Assembly (NCBI RefSeq): GCF_033558715.1
Contig: NZ_CP114606.1
Span: 1,364,001 to 1,428,000, forward strand
Origin: Acinetobacter sp. YWS30-1
GTDB taxonomy: Bacteria > Pseudomonadota > Gammaproteobacteria > Pseudomonadales > Moraxellaceae
DNA length: 64,000 bases
Direction of reading: 5' to 3'
Shown here: piece after piece, positions 17,798 through 26,604 of the stretch
Layout of the letters: each line of letters starts with the position of its first letter
Position numbering within the stretch: the first letter of the stretch is position 1
The notes under the pieces: model-generated
Databases searched by the model: none
What the model saw: only the letters and a program-made list of their open reading frames with translations
What the model was told of the DNA's origin: nothing
Program-made: the position numbers and the translations under genes

Positions 17798-18832
17798 TTA
17801 AGTATTTTCTATTTTTACATAATGGTATGAGATTGGAATTTTTAAATATTTTTCTAATGATTTAAGAAATCTTTTCTCATTAATGTGAACTGGATCATTA
17901 ACGTCAAAAATAGATACGATATTCATTTCTTTGACATTTTGATATTGTAAGGTGAAAGAGTATTCCAATAATTGTCCTATGGATTGACGTATGGCGTCAC
18001 GTAAATTTCGGGCAATTTTGATTTCATAAAGTATAAAACTTTTTGATTCATCTTGAATTGCAATATCTACACGAGTGTTATTGTTCAAAAAATATTCTGA
18101 AAATATTTGATCTTTTTTGAAATTTAACTTTAAATCTTTAATTAATAAATTATGCACTATAGAGTGTATTTTTTGGAAGTTGGCGGCTTCTATGGTATAA
18201 GTTTTTCTATAAAAATTCTCTTTTTGATTTGGATTATTCGCATCCAATATATTATTTTCTATATCATTAGGTAATGTAGTGAAGTTTAAAAAATTATAAT
18301 AGTTCGATGTTACAGCAGGATTTTTGTGATCAAAACTTAGTGGTTCCTCTAGAAGATTTACGTCTTTTAATTTATATCTAATGTTAAAAAATTGTTCAGC
18401 ATAAATATCTAATAGTTGGAAGTAATCGATTCCTAAATTTTTTAATTGGTCAAATCTTTCATTTATCCATCCATTTTTTTCATAAATGGCATAAATTTCT
18501 TTTGATTTTGAGGTGTTAACAAGTTCTACTTGATTAATCGTACCTATCCACCATCTTTGATTATACTTTTTTTGATTTTCAATAGTGTAAAGGGATAGGG
18601 TAAAAATAGGATCTATAGTGTTTGATATACGACCTGCTGAGGCAGCTGGAATGTATCCATAAATATAGCCATCGATAACCTTGGATAAATCAAAATTCCA
18701 TTCTTCAAATCCAAAACCGTATATGTTTTCGAAGGAGTTTATATCTTTTGACTTTCCAGTAATTCCGGAAGGGGCAGTCCAATGATTTGAATTCCAACAA
18801 ATTCGAGCGACTTTATGGGGTAATTTTTTCAT
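17798..18832 (-). CDS. Putative PD-(D/E)XK nuclease-fold protein, unknown role
   Basis: 344 residues, visibly more AT-rich and richer in Asn, Ile and Lys than its neighbours. The C-terminal 100 residues carry a PD-(D/E)XK signature: D256 in RVDIAIQ, E270-I-K272 in FILYEIKIAR, then a helix with Q283...Q287-LLEYS, the Q-x-x-x-x-Y type motif of Cas4/RecB-like nucleases. The N-terminal part (RICWNSNHWTAPSG, then YGFGFEEWNF and RWWIGTINQVEL) looks like a separate beta-rich domain that I do not firmly recognise. Such architecture occurs in modification-dependent restriction or defence enzymes, but that is inference. Convergent with mnmG; no partner gene is apparent. Confidence 0.75.
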   Translation of the reverse strand: MKKLPHKVARICWNSNHWTAPSGITGKSKDINSFENIYGFGFEEWNFDLSKVIDGYIYGYIPAASAGRISNTIDPIFTLSLYTIENQKKYNQRWWIGTINQVELVNTSKSKEIYAIYEKNGWINERFDQLKNLGIDYFQLLDIYAEQFFNIRYKLKDVNLLEEPLSFDHKNPAVTSNYYNFLNFTTLPNDIENNILDANNPNQKENFYRKTYTIEAANFQKIHSIVHNLLIKDLKLNFKKDQIFSEYFLNNNTRVDIAIQDESKSFILYEIKIARNLRDAIRQSIGQLLEYSFTLQYQNVKEMNIVSIFDVNDPVHINEKRFLKSLEKYLKIPISYHYVKIENT

Positions 18833-18950
18833 CTAATAAATACTTATAATTATGTCTCGAAATTTATACCAAGAAATTTGAAAAATTAGTACACTTTTAA
18901 GATATTTATCTATTATAGAATCTTGATAGTACATTTATGAAAAAATTAAG

Positions 18951-19277
18951 ATGCTTTACCAATTGATCGAAATCGACATCCAAGCCACTGACAATATCGC
19001 TTGCCCACATTGCCATCAAGAAATTATTAACTGGCAAGAAGAACAGTATGTTCAACCCTGTGAACATACCTTATTTATTGCCATGGATATCGGTTTTGAA
19101 TACATCACCGATGAATTTGAGCAAACTATGCGAAAAACAGTGGATGAACTGCATGCCAATGATGACATTGTCAACATGTTCGAAGAAATCACCACAAGTA
19201 CTTATCCAAATTATCTGATTTTAAAGTCTGATTTGGGTGCAGCAGGTTATTCACGTTATATTGGTTTAACAGTGTAA
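18951..19277 (+). CDS. Small zinc-ribbon-like hypothetical protein
   Basis: 108 residues, acidic and soluble, with no signal peptide. Residues 18-21 are CPHC, with a further Cys-x-His pair in PCEHTLF near residue 37, suggesting a single metal site. The rest (IGFEYITDEFEQTMRKTVDEL) is helical. I do not recognise a characterised family. It has no strong Shine-Dalgarno, and lies between the nuclease-like gene (divergent) and ntrC (convergent), sharing a bidirectional terminator with the latter. Confidence 0.7.
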   Translation: MLYQLIEIDIQATDNIACPHCHQEIINWQEEQYVQPCEHTLFIAMDIGFEYITDEFEQTMRKTVDELHANDDIVNMFEEITTSTYPNYLILKSDLGAAGYSRYIGLTV

Positions 19278-19302
19278 GAATCTAATTATTATATATAAGC
19301 AA

Positions 19303-19331
19303 TAAAAAAGCACCCAAGGGTGCTTTTTTAA
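19303..19331. terminator. Bidirectional terminator between the 108-residue gene and ntrC
   Basis: AAAAAAGCACCC, AA, GGGTGCTTTTTT: symmetric stem with A and T runs, serving the two convergent genes. Confidence 0.85.
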
Positions 19332-19333
19332 TT

Positions 19334-20815
19334 TCAGGCCTGGCCTTCGACTTCTTCTACTTCATCGTCATCTGCACTGTCCATGCCGAGCTCTTTCAGC
19401 TTACGGGTGAGGGTATTACGTCCCCAACCTAAAAGCTCCGCAGCATGACGCTTACGACCACGGGTTTGTTGTAGTGCAGCATTGATGAGTGTGCGTTCAA
19501 ACATTGGTGTAGCCACATCTAACAGCTTCATTTCACCGTTTTTCAGTTTCTGGATTGCCCATTGACCCAGTAACTCATCCCAATGATGCGGTGCAATTTG
19601 ATTCAGGTTTGGAATTGGAGCACCCGGATCTTGTTGCTGAATTGGAATCTGTTTTAATTCAGGTGGGAGATCTTCAGGGTAAACTTCACGACCGGTAATC
19701 ATCACTGTGAGCCAGCGACAAGTATTTTCAAGTTGACGTACGTTACCTTGCCAAGGCAGCTTCTGCATATATTCCTGAGTTTCAGGACGCAAGATTTTAG
19801 GATTAACGCCTAATTCTTTACCTGCACGCGCCAGGAAGTGCTGCGCCAACATCGGAATATCTTCAGAGCGATGTGCCAGTTTAGGTATATGAATACGAAT
19901 CACGTTTAGACGGTGATACAAGTCTTCACGGAAGCGACCATCATGTACCAGCTTTTCCAGGTCCTGATGCGTTGCAGCCACAATACGTACATCAACTTTA
20001 ACCGGAATGTGACCACCAACACGATAGAATTCCCCATCAGCTAGGACACGTAACAAACGAGTTTGTGTTTCAAATGGCATGTCACCAATTTCATCCAGGA
20101 ACAGCGTACCGCCGTTGGCCTGTTCAAAACGGCCTTGACGTTGCGTATTTGCACCGGTAAAAGCACCTTTTTCATGACCAAATAATTCAGTCTCTATCAG
20201 GTCTTTTGGAATAGCCGCCATGTTCAGTGCAATAAACGGTTTATTGCTACGCGGTGAATGGCGGTGTAGGGCATGCGCTACCAGTTCTTTACCTGTACCG
20301 GATTCACCATTAATCAGCACGGTAATGTGTGATTGAGACAAACGACCAATGGCACGGAAGACTTCCTGCATGGCAGGCGATTCACCAATGATCTCAGTCG
20401 ATTGAATGGTTGGTGCAGATTTGGCAGATTCTTGCTGCTGTAATTTGGTGATATGTAAAATCGCACGATTGACCAGTGCCAATGCTTCATCAATATCAAA
20501 TGGTTTTGGCAGGTATTCAAAAGCACCTGTTTGATAACTGGATACAGCAGATTCCAGATCCGAATGCGCCGTCATAATAATAACCGGCAAATCAGGATTG
20601 GTATTTTTCACCTTGCCTAAAAAGGTCAGACCATCAATACCTGGCATACGGATATCGGTTAGGATCACATCAGGTGCATCTACGCCCAACTGATCAAGTG
20701 CTGACTGGGCTTCTTCAAAACTAGTAACGTCGAAACCTTCTTCTTTAAATGTTTTTTCTAGTACCCAACGCATGGCACGATCGTCATCAATCACCCATAT
20801 TTTATTTCGCGACAT
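19334..20815 (-). CDS. ntrC: Nitrogen regulation response regulator NtrC (GlnG)
   Basis: Sigma-54-dependent activator of nitrogen-assimilation genes, 493 residues. The ATG at 20815 (MSRNKIWVIDDDRAMRWVLEKTF) has a GGGAG Shine-Dalgarno seven bases upstream and matches the family N-terminus. The receiver domain has the phospho-acceptor in ILTDIRMPG. The AAA+ domain shows Walker A GESGTGKE, the sigma-54 contact motif GAFTGA and Walker B GGTLFLDEIGDM. The C-terminal Fis-type HTH is RKRHAAELLGWGRNTLTRKLKELG. Its start overlaps the ntrB stop by 14 bases, implying coupled translation with the kinase. Confidence 0.97.
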   Translation of the reverse strand: MSRNKIWVIDDDRAMRWVLEKTFKEEGFDVTSFEEAQSALDQLGVDAPDVILTDIRMPGIDGLTFLGKVKNTNPDLPVIIMTAHSDLESAVSSYQTGAFEYLPKPFDIDEALALVNRAILHITKLQQQESAKSAPTIQSTEIIGESPAMQEVFRAIGRLSQSHITVLINGESGTGKELVAHALHRHSPRSNKPFIALNMAAIPKDLIETELFGHEKGAFTGANTQRQGRFEQANGGTLFLDEIGDMPFETQTRLLRVLADGEFYRVGGHIPVKVDVRIVAATHQDLEKLVHDGRFREDLYHRLNVIRIHIPKLAHRSEDIPMLAQHFLARAGKELGVNPKILRPETQEYMQKLPWQGNVRQLENTCRWLTVMITGREVYPEDLPPELKQIPIQQQDPGAPIPNLNQIAPHHWDELLGQWAIQKLKNGEMKLLDVATPMFERTLINAALQQTRGRKRHAAELLGWGRNTLTRKLKELGMDSADDDEVEEVEGQA

Positions 20816-21911
20816 GATCTGACTCCCAAGGTAAAAATAAGCTAAATACGGTTTTTCCTGGAACTGACTGGCATTCAATCATTCCGTTATGTTGATGCAT
20901 AATATTTTGAGCAATGCTGAGACCTAGTCCGGTACCTTTGGCACGGCTGGTCACAAGCGGGTAGAACACGGCTTCGATAATATCGTCTGGAACACCAGGG
21001 CCATTATCTTCAATGTCGATTCGAACCACAGATCGGTGAATCACACCACTAATGGTATAAAGACGCTGAATCCGGGTTCTTAAAATAAGTTCCGGTTGAT
21101 GCTCGACAAAGAAATCCTTGTTTTCTGTCATCGCCTGAACGGCATTCACGCAGATATTTAGCATGACCTGAATCAGCTGATCGCGATCTGCCAGAACTTC
21201 CGGCAGGGACAGGTCATAGTCCCGGGTAATTTTAATTTTCTTTTTAGTCTGGTTCACAATCAGTGAACGGACGCGTTCTAAAGGCTCATGCACATTAACC
21301 ATTTCATAGCTTGGTAACTGGCGTGAACCGAGCATGCTATCTGCCAGATTTCTCAGGCGATCCACTTCACTAATAATAATGTCAGTGAACTCTTTATATT
21401 TTGGATCTTCAAGGCTACGTGCCAGAAGCTGGGTTGCACCACGAATGCCACCAAGTGGATTTTTGATTTCATGTGCCACGCCACGAATTAATTGGCGCGC
21501 AACTTGATGCTGCTGGATATAGTTTTCTTCACGTGAGATTTTCAGCATACGGTCACGCTGATTCAGCTCGATCAACAATAAAGGATGATTTGGCTTGCCC
21601 GCATTGAGCAGGGAAACCGTATAGTCCACATGAATGTCTTTAAAGTTAACGATGATTGTCGCCTCACGGCGAGTATAAGGTTGGCCAGTATGCAGCGTGT
21701 TATAGAGTGATTCTTCAGTATTGAATTCATCTGTCGGCGCTTGCAGTATATTTAATACCGGCGTGCCTGATGCGCGTAACAGGCTGACATCAAACATAGC
21801 CTCGCAGGCTGTATTTAAGTAATAAATATTCAGATGACTATCAACCAGCATAATGGCAGTGGTCAGGTTGTCCACCAAAAGGCGATAGTCGATGGAAAGA
21901 GGCTGATCCAT
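20802..21911 (-). CDS. ntrB: Nitrogen regulation sensor histidine kinase NtrB (GlnL)
   Basis: Cytosolic kinase that phosphorylates or dephosphorylates NtrC under PII control. An N-terminal PAS domain (LLVDNLTTAIMLVDSHLNIYYLN) precedes the HisKA box with the phospho-histidine in GVAHEIKNPLGGIRGA. The ATPase domain has the N box MLNICVNAVQAM, G1 DNGPGVPDD and G2 GTGLGLSIAQN. I take the ATG at 21911 (MDQPLSIDYRL) by family similarity; the frame is open to 21977, and ATGs at 21950 and 21956 are alternatives. A possible NtrC site lies upstream at 22122-22138, which would fit autoregulation. Confidence 0.95.
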   Translation of the reverse strand: MDQPLSIDYRLLVDNLTTAIMLVDSHLNIYYLNTACEAMFDVSLLRASGTPVLNILQAPTDEFNTEESLYNTLHTGQPYTRREATIIVNFKDIHVDYTVSLLNAGKPNHPLLLIELNQRDRMLKISREENYIQQHQVARQLIRGVAHEIKNPLGGIRGATQLLARSLEDPKYKEFTDIIISEVDRLRNLADSMLGSRQLPSYEMVNVHEPLERVRSLIVNQTKKKIKITRDYDLSLPEVLADRDQLIQVMLNICVNAVQAMTENKDFFVEHQPELILRTRIQRLYTISGVIHRSVVRIDIEDNGPGVPDDIIEAVFYPLVTSRAKGTGLGLSIAQNIMHQHNGMIECQSVPGKTVFSLFLPWESDHVAK

Positions 21912-22121
21912 TAGCGGTGGTTTTCCTGTATTAAAATGGCGCAATGGCATCTTCATAAAGCAAAATAACAATTTCAAAGTTCAGATTTGAGGCAAAATAA
22001 GCAAGATGCACGCCAACTTTAGAACTCTTGTTAAAATTTTGCTGAAAAATGCACGAAATCTGACAGGGATGCCCAATCAAACTCAGGTATAACGGATTAA
22101 ATTGAGGCTGTAAACCTAAAA

Positions 22122-22138
22122 TGATTCATTTTGGTGCA
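22122..22138. promoter_or_regulatory. Possible NtrC binding site between ntrB and rimO
   Basis: The 17-mer TGATTCATTTTGGTGCA has the spacing of the NtrC consensus (TGCACY, five bases, GGTGCA) with a perfect right half and a degenerate left half. It overlaps a 20-base near-palindrome, CCTAAAATGA / TTCATTTTGG (22115-22134). No clear sigma-54 promoter was found beside it. Confidence 0.35.
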
Positions 22139-22261
22139 TAAGCTTTTATATTGAATATTTTATGGCGTTATTTTAGTGCGTGATGCAAAGAGTGGCCATT
22201 TCAACTATTTTTATGATGCGAAAAGACATACAATACGCGCATTCTAGTGGAGCGCAGATTC

Positions 22262-23605
22262 ATGAAGTCCCCCAAAGTCGGTTTTGTATCTTTAGGTTGT
22301 CCTAAGGCATTGGTAGATTCTGAACGAATTTTAACTCAGTTAAAGACTGAAGGTTATGATGTCGCATCGGATTATGACGGTGCTGATTTAGTAGTAGTAA
22401 ATACCTGTGGTTTTATTGAATCTGCAGTACAAGAGTCTTTAGATGCCATCGGTGAAGCGATGAGCGCGAATGGTCGTGTAATCGTAACAGGTTGTCTAGG
22501 AAAAGACGAAGATAAAATTCGCCAAATGCACCCGAACGTCCTGAAAGTGACAGGTGCAGCGGCCTATGAAGAAGTGATGGATGCGGTACATGAATATGTT
22601 CCTGAGCCGCCAAAACACAATCCATTTATTGATTTAGTTCCTGAGCAAGGCATTCGTCTTACTCCGAAACACTATGCGTACTTGAAAATATCAGAAGGCT
22701 GTAACCACCGTTGTACCTTCTGCATCATTCCAAGTATGCGTGGTGATCTGGTTTCCCGTCCAGTTGGTTCTGTGCTTGAAGAAGCTGCAGCACTGAAACG
22801 TTCAGGTGTCAAAGAAGTACTCGTGATCTCCCAAGATACTTCTGCTTATGGTGTCGACACCAAATACAAACTGGACTTCTGGAACGGCCAGCCAGTTAAA
22901 ACCAAATTCTATGACATGTGTGAAGCATTGGGTCAATTGGGCATCTGGGTGCGTCTGCACTATGTTTATCCATATCCACACGTAGATGCCGTGATCGATT
23001 TGATGGCTCAAGGCAAAATCCTGCCTTATCTGGATATTCCATTCCAGCATGCCAGCCCAAGAATCCTGAAACTGATGAAACGTCCAGCGCACAGTGAAAA
23101 TACACTGGAGCGTTTAAAAGTATGGCGTGAGAAATGTCCTGACCTAGTCATCCGTTCTACATTTGTGGTGGGTTTCCCGGGCGAAACGGAAGAAGATTTC
23201 CAGATGCTTCTGGACTGGCTGAAAGAAGCACAGCTAGATCGTGTGGGCTGTTTTACTTATTCACCAGTTGAAGGTGCGACAGCGAATGATCTTCCAGACC
23301 ATGTGCCGGAAGAGATCAAGCAAGAACGTTATGAACGTTTCATGCAGGTTCAGCAGGAAATTTCAGCAGCGAAGCTACAAAAACGTATTGGCCAGAAAAT
23401 GACTGTGCTAGTCGATGATCTAGAAGAAGAATTCCCGGTTGCTGTAGCACGCTCATATGCGGATGCGCCTGAAATTGATGGTAATGTTTTTGTTGAAGAT
23501 ATCGACAAAAGTGTGATTAAGGCAGGGGATTTGCTTGAAGTCGAAATCACTGATGCAGATGAATATGATTTATTTGCTAAGCTGATCTCAATCAAGTCTG
23601 CTTAA
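22262..23605 (+). CDS. rimO: Ribosomal protein S12 methylthiotransferase RimO
   Basis: Radical-SAM enzyme that methylthiolates an aspartate of ribosomal protein S12. The start is the ATG at 22262 ([23 protein letters not shown]) with GGAG nine bases upstream; the in-frame GTG at 22247 is rejected. The UPF0004 domain shows the cluster cysteines in SLGCPKA, VNTCGF and VTGCLGK. The radical-SAM motif is [20 protein letters not shown] domain closes the protein (about residues 375-447). It is 447 residues, the usual length. Divergent from ntrB and followed 43 bp later by pyrH. Confidence 0.97.
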   Translation: MKSPKVGFVSLGCPKALVDSERILTQLKTEGYDVASDYDGADLVVVNTCGFIESAVQESLDAIGEAMSANGRVIVTGCLGKDEDKIRQMHPNVLKVTGAAAYEEVMDAVHEYVPEPPKHNPFIDLVPEQGIRLTPKHYAYLKISEGCNHRCTFCIIPSMRGDLVSRPVGSVLEEAAALKRSGVKEVLVISQDTSAYGVDTKYKLDFWNGQPVKTKFYDMCEALGQLGIWVRLHYVYPYPHVDAVIDLMAQGKILPYLDIPFQHASPRILKLMKRPAHSENTLERLKVWREKCPDLVIRSTFVVGFPGETEEDFQMLLDWLKEAQLDRVGCFTYSPVEGATANDLPDHVPEEIKQERYERFMQVQQEISAAKLQKRIGQKMTVLVDDLEEEFPVAVARSYADAPEIDGNVFVEDIDKSVIKAGDLLEVEITDADEYDLFAKLISIKSA

Positions 23606-23648
23606 GATTTTGAATTAAAAGAATTTAGATTAAATAATTTGGAGTTTT

Positions 23649-24380
23649 ATGATGTTGGATTCTAAAAAGCCACGATTTGGTCGCATCCTGCTAAAGCTAT
23701 CTGGTGAAGCACTGGCAGGGAACAAAGACATGGGTATCGATGCACAAGTGCTCGATCAGATGTCACTTTCTATTGCGCATCTCGTGGGTTTGGGTGTACA
23801 AGTCGGTATCGTCGTGGGCGGTGGTAACCTGTACCGTGGTAGCCAGTTGCAAAAAGATGGTCTGGTAGGTCGTGTAACCGGTGACCAGATGGGTATGCTG
23901 GCAACTGTCATGAACGGTCTGGCATTACGTGATGCTTTGGTACGCCGTAATATCAAAACCCGTTTGATGTCTGCATTACCGATTGGTGCAGTGGTTGAAT
24001 CTTATTCTAGCCGTGATGCGATTCGTCATCTGACTCAAGGTGAAGTGTGCGTATTTGTAGCGGGTACAGGTAATCCGTTCTTTACTACGGATACAGCAGC
24101 TTGTTTGCGTGGTATCGAGATTGAATCTGACCTGATCCTGAAAGCTACTAAGGTTGATGGTGTTTACAACAAAGATCCAAGCAAATACGAAGATGCCGTG
24201 AAATACGACACATTGACATTTGATCAGGTGTTGGACGAGAAGTTGGGCGTCATGGATTTAACTGCGATCTGCTTATGTCGTGACCACAATGTGCCACTTC
24301 AAGTATTTGACATGAACAAATCTGGCGCATTGCTTTCAGTGGTGATGGGTGAAAAAGAAGGAACTCACGTCACCAATTAA
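23649..24380 (+). CDS. pyrH: UMP kinase
   Basis: Phosphorylates UMP to UDP, feeding pyrimidine nucleotides and UDP-sugar synthesis. 243 residues of the amino-acid-kinase fold: [14 protein letters not shown] at the N-terminus, [26 protein letters not shown], and the nucleotide-binding [12 protein letters not shown] near residue 165. GGAG lies four bases before the first of two tandem ATGs; the second (23652) has the better spacing and may be the true start. A nine-pair hairpin covers its stop codon. frr follows, as in most proteobacteria. Confidence 0.97.
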   Translation: MMLDSKKPRFGRILLKLSGEALAGNKDMGIDAQVLDQMSLSIAHLVGLGVQVGIVVGGGNLYRGSQLQKDGLVGRVTGDQMGMLATVMNGLALRDALVRRNIKTRLMSALPIGAVVESYSSRDAIRHLTQGEVCVFVAGTGNPFFTTDTAACLRGIEIESDLILKATKVDGVYNKDPSKYEDAVKYDTLTFDQVLDEKLGVMDLTAICLCRDHNVPLQVFDMNKSGALLSVVMGEKEGTHVTN

Positions 24381-24389
24381 TGACGTGAG
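24364..24389 (+). other. Perfect hairpin spanning the pyrH stop codon
   Basis: CTCACGTCA (24364-24372), loop CCAATTAA, TGACGTGAG (24381-24389). It is nine perfect pairs with the TAA stop in the loop and no T tract after it, so it is not a classical terminator. An mRNA-processing or stability role is possible but unproven. Confidence 0.5.
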
Positions 24390-24459
24390 CTACAAAGCCC
24401 TTTATACTACCTCCTAATTTAGTAAATACATCTTTTAAGAATTAAGTAAGGAAGATCAT

Positions 24460-25014
24460 ATGATTAACGATCTTAAAAAAGACGCAGAAGAGCGTATGAA
24501 CAAGTCTCTTGACTCGTTAGAACATGGTTTCGCTAAAGTTCGTACCGGACGTGCGCATCCATCAATTTTGAACGGCGTCATGGTTCCTTACTACGGCTCT
24601 GATGTGCCATTGAATCAGGTTGCAAACGTAGGCGTGGAAGATTCACGTACATTGCTGGTTCAACCATTTGAACGTTCAATGGTTGCTGCGATTGATAAGG
24701 CGATCCGTGAGTCTGATCTTGGTTTGAACCCGATTACTGCTGACGCGATCCGTGTACCAATGGCCGCATTGACTGAAGAAACTCGTCGTGACATGCAGAA
24801 AGTTGCACGTAACGAAGCTGAAAATGCCAAAGTTGCGATCCGTAACATCCGTCGTGATGTATTGGGTGACATCAAAGCATTGTTGAAAGAAAAAGAAATT
24901 TCTGAAGATGATGAACGTCGTGCATCTGACGAAATTCAGAAAATCACAGACAAATTTGTTGCTGAAGTTGACAAGCGCTTGGCTGCGAAAGAAGCTGAAT
25001 TGATGAAGGTCTAA
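24460..25014 (+). CDS. frr: Ribosome recycling factor
   Basis: With EF-G, splits post-termination ribosomes. 184 residues, the standard length. Family landmarks are the N-terminal [28 protein letters not shown] (three-helix bundle) and the tRNA-mimic-domain segments [28 protein letters not shown] [27 protein letters not shown] and the C-terminal coiled region ending [21 protein letters not shown] precedes the ATG. uppS starts seven bases after the stop. Confidence 0.98.
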   Translation: MINDLKKDAEERMNKSLDSLEHGFAKVRTGRAHPSILNGVMVPYYGSDVPLNQVANVGVEDSRTLLVQPFERSMVAAIDKAIRESDLGLNPITADAIRVPMAALTEETRRDMQKVARNEAENAKVAIRNIRRDVLGDIKALLKEKEISEDDERRASDEIQKITDKFVAEVDKRLAAKEAELMKV

Positions 25015-25021
25015 TTCATCA

Positions 25022-25774
25022 ATGACCGCTTCTGAAGAAAATTCCCGTCTTCCAAAACATGTTGCCATCATCATGGATGGCAACAATCGTTTTGCCAAAA
25101 AAAATCAGATGCAGAAAGGCGATGGACACCGTGAAGGAAAAACGGTTCTAGACCCGATTGTTGAACATTGTAGAAAAAGAAATATCCAGGCTTTAACGGT
25201 CTTTGCATTCTCCAGCGAAAACTGGAACCGTCCCCAATATGAGGTCGACTTACTCATGAAGTTGTTGGAAGACACGATTCATGAACAGTTGCCACGTATG
25301 CAAAAATTTAATATTGCTTTACGTTTTATTGGTGATCGGTCGCGTTTATCTCCTGAACTGCAAGCATTGATGTTGCAAGCAGAACAAAGGACTGCTAATT
25401 TCGATAGTATGACGCTTACTATTGCAATCAGCTATGGTGGAATGTGGGACATGGCACAAGCTGCAAAGCAGATTGCTGCGGATGTTTTAACAAATAAATT
25501 AGATCTTGAAGCAATTGATACTGATGTGTTCGGTCAATATGTCAGTTTGAGTGACTTGCCGCCTGTTGATCTGCTGATTCGTACCGGTGGAGATTTCCGC
25601 CTGTCCAATTTCCTGCTCTGGCAGGCAGCATATGCAGAGCTGTATTTTACTGAGACCTTATGGCCAGAATTTACCGTAGAGGAATTCGATGACGCACTTG
25701 CTGTATTTGGCGGGCGCGAACGTCGTTTCGGTAAAACATCAGAGCAGATTCTTCAAGAAAGACTTGAGAATTAA
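25022..25774 (+). CDS. uppS: Undecaprenyl diphosphate synthase (cis-prenyltransferase)
   Basis: Makes the C55 lipid carrier precursor for peptidoglycan and surface polysaccharides. 250 residues. The catalytic Asp is in HVAIIMDGNNRFAKK; classical enzymes read DGNGRWAKK, so two positions (Gly to Asn, Trp to Phe) differ. The FAFSSENWNRP motif, the SYGGMWD segment and the C-terminal IRTGGDFRLSNFLLWQAAYAELYFT and RERRFGKT are intact. It lies seven bases after frr and six before cdsA in the envelope operon. Confidence 0.96.
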   Translation: MTASEENSRLPKHVAIIMDGNNRFAKKNQMQKGDGHREGKTVLDPIVEHCRKRNIQALTVFAFSSENWNRPQYEVDLLMKLLEDTIHEQLPRMQKFNIALRFIGDRSRLSPELQALMLQAEQRTANFDSMTLTIAISYGGMWDMAQAAKQIAADVLTNKLDLEAIDTDVFGQYVSLSDLPPVDLLIRTGGDFRLSNFLLWQAAYAELYFTETLWPEFTVEEFDDALAVFGGRERRFGKTSEQILQERLEN

Positions 25775-25779
25775 TACAC

Positions 25780-26604
25780 ATGTTTGAGCGGATTATAACC
25801 GCATTGGTGCTGGTTGCAGTCGTACTGAGCTGTATGTTTGCGACCAAATCACAATATCCAATGTTCGCATTGATGGTTGTGGCTGCCGGGGTGGCAGGCT
25901 ATGAGTGGTTTAAACTCATGCCACGAAAATGTAAAAATGTAATCAAGCCAGTGGCGTGGGGCTATGGTCTGTTGACTGCAGCCTTATCTGCACTGGCTTT
26001 ATACTATTGGGATGTGGCTTTATTATTATGGTCTGCATCTATCCTGACCTGGTTGCTGAGTATCTACTGGGTTAAAACCTATCCTGATTATGATGGCTGG
26101 TACAATGTCAGCTTGCACGGCATCGGGATTGTACTGGTTTCTGCTGCTGTTACAGCAATCTTCTCGGTTTGGCTAAACTCCCCATGGTGGTTGATGTACC
26201 TGTTTCTGCTGGTATGGGGTGCAGACAGTGGCGCTTACTTTGTTGGACGCAAATTCGGCAAGAAAAAACTCGCACCAAATGTCAGCCCAAACAAGTCGGT
26301 AGAAGGTCTATACGGCGGTATTCTTACCTCCATGCTCATCGTGGTTGTCGTCGCTTCACTTTATCTGGATATGACCTGGCCAGAGCTATGTCTGTTCCTG
26401 ATCCTTTCTGTTATTACCGTGTTTAGTTCAGTGCTAGGTGACTTGTTTGAATCCATGATCAAGCGTCGTGCTGGAATCAAGGATTCGGGCCGTATTTTGC
26501 CGGGTCATGGTGGTGTACTAGATCGTATTGATTCTTTGCTTGCTGCAGCTCCTATCTTTGCAACAGGCATATATGTTTTAAAACTTATTGGCGTAGATTT
26601 ATAA
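25780..26604 (+). CDS. cdsA: Phosphatidate cytidylyltransferase
   Basis: Integral membrane enzyme that makes CDP-diacylglycerol from phosphatidate and CTP, the branch point of phospholipid synthesis. 274 residues with about eight hydrophobic segments. The C-terminal half has the CDP-DAG synthase signature: WGADSGAYFVGRKFGKKKLAPNVSPNKSVEG, then SVLGDLFESMIKRRAGIKDSGRILPGHGGVLDRIDSL with the metal-binding acidic residues. Its stop is immediately followed by the dxr start. Confidence 0.97.
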   Translation: MFERIITALVLVAVVLSCMFATKSQYPMFALMVVAAGVAGYEWFKLMPRKCKNVIKPVAWGYGLLTAALSALALYYWDVALLLWSASILTWLLSIYWVKTYPDYDGWYNVSLHGIGIVLVSAAVTAIFSVWLNSPWWLMYLFLLVWGADSGAYFVGRKFGKKKLAPNVSPNKSVEGLYGGILTSMLIVVVVASLYLDMTWPELCLFLILSVITVFSSVLGDLFESMIKRRAGIKDSGRILPGHGGVLDRIDSLLAAAPIFATGIYVLKLIGVDL

